DNA from: Gammaproteobacteria bacterium
GTDB taxonomy: Bacteria > Pseudomonadota > Gammaproteobacteria > Comchoanobacterales > Comchoanobacteraceae
Length of the DNA stretch: 7,736 bases
Assembly (NCBI GenBank): GCA_029243665.1
Contig: JAQWRO010000116.1
Coordinates: forward strand, 1 to 7,736
Direction of reading: 5' to 3'
Part shown: piece after piece, positions 6,160 through 7,736 of the stretch
How positions within the stretch are numbered: position 1 is the stretch's first letter
Layout: each line of letters opens with the position of its first letter
Made by a program: the position numbers and the translations under genes
The notes under the pieces: model-generated
The model's database searches: none
What the model was told of the DNA's origin: nothing
The model's input: the letters and a program-made list of their open reading frames with translations, nothing else

Positions 6160-6405
6160 ATGCATTGTTTATTCAAGTATATCATCATCTATTCGCTATT
6201 AATGGTAGGGGCTTTTGCTAAAAATGGTGATAAATCTCAGTCCAGAGGTTACTGGATGCAAGAAAGTAAAACTCAATCCTTTCCTGAAAGTTTAGACCAA
6301 ACAAAACATAAAACAAAAAAAGAGGCTTTTAGAAGCCGTAAAGTTGATAGATCAAAGCGCGGCTGGACATATAAAACACATAAGCAAAAAAACCAGGATA
6401 ATTAG
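6160..6405 (+). CDS. Small secreted cationic protein, cassette 5 (81 aa)
   Basis: The leader MHCLFKYIIIYSLLMVGAFA has a strongly hydrophobic core and an A-F-A cleavage site after residue 20. The mature part of about 61 residues has no cysteine and is very basic, with about 17 Lys/Arg against 7 Asp/Glu, rich in K, R, Q and S and carrying tryptophan at two places. It looks disordered and could bind nucleic acid, anionic surfaces or membranes; this is inference from composition only. No clear terminator follows, so transcripts may run on into cassette 6. The leader is the most diverged of the NKLLKY-type group. Confidence 0.78.
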   Translation: MHCLFKYIIIYSLLMVGAFAKNGDKSQSRGYWMQESKTQSFPESLDQTKHKTKKEAFRSRKVDRSKRGWTYKTHKQKNQDN

Positions 6406-6468
6406 ATTTTAGGCATAAATATTAAATAATGGTCATATAAAAAAAGTCTTATTTATTTTTAAATGATC

Positions 6469-6487
6469 TATAATTAAAATATAACAA
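6469..6487 (+). promoter_or_regulatory. Cassette 6 tandem-hexamer promoter element
   Basis: TATAATTAAAATATAACAA, identical to cassettes 7-9 and the orphan copy. GAGAGG at 6491-6496. Confidence 0.78.
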
Positions 6488-6504
6488 TAAGAGAGGAAAT
6501 AGTT

Positions 6505-6711
6505 ATGAATAAATTACTAAAATATACTTTGGTAGGTACGCTTTTAATGGGTGTTGCTTTCGCAGATAGTCCTTCTTTTGGTGGATGGGGGAGTTATAGT
6601 GAAACCACAGGAACACTCAACAAAAATAATGATACTATTAATGTAGGTACCAAAGACAAACCTATATATGAATATAATCCTTCAAAATGTCTAGAAGGAA
6701 TGGTCTGCTAA
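6505..6711 (+). CDS. Small secreted peptide with C-terminal Cys pair, cassette 6 (68 aa)
   Basis: The leader MNKLLKYTLVGTLLMGVAFA is followed by DSPS, a clean A-F-A signal-peptidase site. The mature part of 48 residues is glycine-, serine- and threonine-rich at first (SFGGWGSYSETTG) and ends KCLEGMVC, placing C62 and C68 in a C-x5-C ring at the very end; cassette 7 has the same spacing near its end. The DNA from 6461 to 6568 is nearly identical to 7068-7175 of cassette 8, but the mature parts are unrelated. Own promoter and terminator. Function unknown. Confidence 0.85.
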   Translation: MNKLLKYTLVGTLLMGVAFADSPSFGGWGSYSETTGTLNKNNDTINVGTKDKPIYEYNPSKCLEGMVC

Positions 6712-6732
6712 CTTTTTGAAAAAAGTATAAAG

Positions 6733-6761
6733 AAAACACTGGGTTTGCCCAGTGTTTTTTT
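6733..6761 (+). terminator. Intrinsic terminator of cassette 6
   Basis: AAAACACTGGG (6733-6743), loop TTTG, CCCAGTGTTTT (6748-6758): a perfect 11-bp stem with a T tract. Confidence 0.95.
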
Positions 6762-6816
6762 ATCAAGAACAAGCTTAAAAAAACATTATTATTAATTACT
6801 TACGTATTCCATAGTC
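6761..6816 (+). repeat. Inter-cassette spacer repeat, copy 1
   Basis: These 56 bp between the cassette 6 terminator and the cassette 7 promoter align without gaps to 7494-7549, with about 41 matches counted by eye. The best part is ATTATTATTAAT followed by ACTTA. Confidence 0.7.
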
Positions 6817-6835
6817 TATAATTAAAATATAACAA
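6817..6835 (+). promoter_or_regulatory. Cassette 7 tandem-hexamer promoter element
   Basis: TATAATTAAAATATAACAA. The leader downstream differs from the others: AAAGG at 6840-6844 replaces GAGAGG as Shine-Dalgarno site, 7 nt before the start codon. Confidence 0.75.
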
Positions 6836-6851
6836 GAATAAAGGTTAAAAC

Positions 6852-6998
6852 ATGAAACAAATACTTAAATACACGTTAGCGAGCTTCTTATTGGTGAGTG
6901 TTGCTTCAGGAGGAACAGCAGTTATTAATCCTAATACAGGAAAAACAGTAACCACGCCCGGTCAACATTGTGGTCCAGCTGAAGCTTGTCCGCAATAA
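6852..6998 (+). CDS. Small secreted peptide with C-terminal Cys pair, cassette 7 (48 aa)
   Basis: The leader MKQILKYTLASFLLVSVASG suggests Sec cleavage near residues 19-20, although the site is less clear than in its neighbours. The mature part of about 28 residues carries GGTAVINPNTGKTV and ends HCGPAEACPQ, with C40 and C46 in C-x5-C spacing as in cassette 6. GGTAV also occurs in the mature part of cassette 8. The remnant at 4951 has the same MKQ start. No strong terminator follows, only a weak hairpin and T9. Confidence 0.75.
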   Translation: MKQILKYTLASFLLVSVASGGTAVINPNTGKTVTTPGQHCGPAEACPQ

Positions 6999-7027
6999 GT
7001 GATTAATTTAATTTTTAAAATAAATGA

Positions 7028-7065
7028 TGTTGCTCTTTTTTTTGTGTCAACAGAAATTTTTTTTT
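7028..7065 (+). terminator. Weak possible terminator of cassette 7
   Basis: TGTTG (7028-7032) can pair with CAACA (7048-7052), and a run of nine T residues lies at 7057-7065. The stem is short and the loop long, so termination is doubtful. Confidence 0.35.
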
Positions 7066-7075
7066 GAAAATGATC

Positions 7076-7094
7076 TATAATTAAAATATAACAA
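7076..7094 (+). promoter_or_regulatory. Cassette 8 tandem-hexamer promoter element
   Basis: TATAATTAAAATATAACAA, with GAGAGG at 7098-7103. TTGAAA (7064-7069) lies 17 bp before the second hexamer and could serve as a -35 if TATAAC is the true -10 here; the other copies do not keep this. Confidence 0.78.
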
Positions 7095-7111
7095 TAAGAG
7101 AGGAAATAGTT

Positions 7112-7441
7112 ATGAATAAATTACTAAAATATACTTTGTCCAGTACGCTTTTAATGGGTGTTGCTTTCGCAGATAATCAAGTAACTGGTGATCCACTCCG
7201 AGCACCAGTAGGCAGTGAGTCAGGCGGAGGCGGAACAGCGGTTAAAGTGCCTGGTGGTAGGGTTATTTATTTAGGAAGTGGAAAGGATGAACCAACACCT
7301 TTAGTAGTAGTAGCTGATGATCAAGATAAAAAATGTGATAAAGGTAGTATAAGAGTAACAGGCGGTGTATGTGAAGCTAACCCAGCCGATTTCGGTGGTA
7401 AAAAAGGTTATGGTTCTACTGAATTTAATGGGATAATGTAA
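7112..7441 (+). CDS. Small secreted protein, cassette 8 (109 aa)
   Basis: The largest complete cassette product. The leader MNKLLKYTLSSTLLMGVAFA is followed by DNQV, with an A-F-A site after residue 20. The mature part of about 89 residues starts with a glycine-rich segment (ESGGGGTAVKVPGGRVIYLG), continues with a valine-rich hydrophobic stretch (LVVVADD), and then has two cysteines in KCDKGSIRVTGGVCEAN (C-x11-C) and a glycine-rich end. The pattern suggests a small beta-rich domain with one disulfide. Promoter, leader and signal peptide are near-identical to cassette 6. Own promoter and strong terminator. Function unknown. Confidence 0.85.
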   Translation: MNKLLKYTLSSTLLMGVAFADNQVTGDPLRAPVGSESGGGGTAVKVPGGRVIYLGSGKDEPTPLVVVADDQDKKCDKGSIRVTGGVCEANPADFGGKKGYGSTEFNGIM

Positions 7442-7465
7442 AAATTATTTACAAATTAAAAATAG

Positions 7466-7494
7466 AAAACACTGGGTTTACCCAGTGTTTTTTT
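7466..7494 (+). terminator. Intrinsic terminator of cassette 8
   Basis: AAAACACTGGG (7466-7476), loop TTTA, CCCAGTGTTTT (7481-7491), T tract. The stem is identical to the cassette 6 terminator. Confidence 0.95.
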
Positions 7495-7549
7495 ATCAAC
7501 AATGATTTTAAAAAGATATTATTATTAATCACTTATGAATAAAATGTTC
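7494..7549 (+). repeat. Inter-cassette spacer repeat, copy 2
   Basis: The same 56-bp length and ungapped alignment as 6761-6816, also lying between a CACTGGG-type terminator and a promoter element. Confidence 0.7.
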
Positions 7550-7568
7550 TATAATTAAAATATAACAA
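7550..7568 (+). promoter_or_regulatory. Cassette 9 tandem-hexamer promoter element
   Basis: TATAATTAAAATATAACAA. GAGAGG (7572-7577) lies 7 nt before the start codon. Confidence 0.78.
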
Positions 7569-7584
7569 TAAGAGAGGTAAAGTT

Positions 7585-7736
7585 ATGAATAATTTATTAA
7601 AACTGATGTGTATTGGTGTCATATTTTCAGGTATGGCTAACGCAGATCAAGAAGGTGGGCAAAGACTTAGCACAGTGATTGGTGGTGTGAAAGCAGATTG
7701 GAAAAATGTTAAAACAACTGATAAACAAAAGGCTAG
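7585..7736 (+). CDS. Small secreted protein, cassette 9, cut by window end
   Basis: Fifty codons are visible with no stop before the window ends. The leader MNNLLKLMCIGVIFSGMANA has an A-N-A site followed by DQEG, so Sec cleavage after residue 20 is likely. The leader type is that of cassettes 1, 2 and 4, yet the promoter and 5' leader are of the cassette 6/8 kind, a mosaic arrangement. The visible mature part (from DQEGGQRLSTVIGGVKADWK) has no cysteine so far and is basic toward the end. Function unknown. Confidence 0.75.
   Translation, partial: MNNLLKLMCIGVIFSGMANADQEGGQRLSTVIGGVKADWKNVKTTDKQKA

Noticed and set aside
6733..7494. Terminator hairpins as integron attC-like recombination sites
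   Set aside because: The inverted repeats lack attC core sites (GTTRRRY/RYYYAAC) and run into T tracts, no integrase is visible, and cassettes carry their own promoters. Intrinsic terminators explain them.
4872..7736. CRISPR-like array of repeats
   Set aside because: Repeat spacing is irregular (about 100 to 600 bp), the repeats are promoters followed by genes, and no cas genes are visible.
42..7736. Class II bacteriocin or RiPP precursor cluster
   Set aside because: Leaders are Sec signal peptides and not double-glycine leaders, and no immunity, ABC-peptidase or modification gene is present in the window. A toxin role is not excluded but not shown.

Overview
The window is AT-rich bacterial DNA, probably from a gammaproteobacterium. 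The grounds are strong sigma70-type -10 boxes, Shine-Dalgarno sites, intrinsic terminators and an ALDH7 protein close to the proteobacterial form. A host-associated (for example Legionellales-like) lifestyle is only a guess, prompted by a eukaryote-style motif in the large unknown protein.

Layout. (1) 1-212: a one-gene cassette for a tiny secreted peptide. (2) 239-1996: a 585-residue protein I do not recognise, with a basic tail. It lies between two direct-repeat copies of a small-peptide cassette (1-249 and 2091-2382). (3) 2094-2349: the second cassette copy, encoding a four-cysteine secreted peptide. (4) 2450-4841: two overlapping genes, a saccharopine-dehydrogenase-like oxidoreductase and an ALDH7-type aldehyde dehydrogenase, probably a lysine/alpha-aminoadipate semialdehyde catabolic pair. 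(5) 4872-7736: a dense array of further cassettes. It comprises one decayed remnant (4872-4980), six complete genes (5012, 5572, 6160, 6505, 6852, 7112) and one cut by the window end (7585).

The cassettes are the remarkable part. Ten copies of a 19-bp element, TATAAT-N5-TATAACAA, occur, each with the two hexamers exactly 11 bp apart. Nine drive a short leader with a Shine-Dalgarno site and a small protein with a Sec-type signal peptide; the tenth precedes the remnant. Most end at their own hairpin terminator, so each is an independent transcription unit. Promoter, 5' leader and signal peptide are conserved, while the mature peptides (about 19-89 residues) are mostly unrelated. In one pair, 108 bp are almost identical and similarity stops at the predicted signal-peptide cleavage site. 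Mature cysteine counts are always even (0, 2 or 4), which suggests disulfides. This conserved-leader, variable-mature design resembles venom peptide or diversified effector families. I know of no described bacterial system that matches it, and the function is unknown.

The genes do not form one obvious pathway. The lysine-degradation pair looks like ordinary metabolism embedded in, or flanked by, the expanding peptide array. The 585-residue gene may have arrived together with a cassette duplication.
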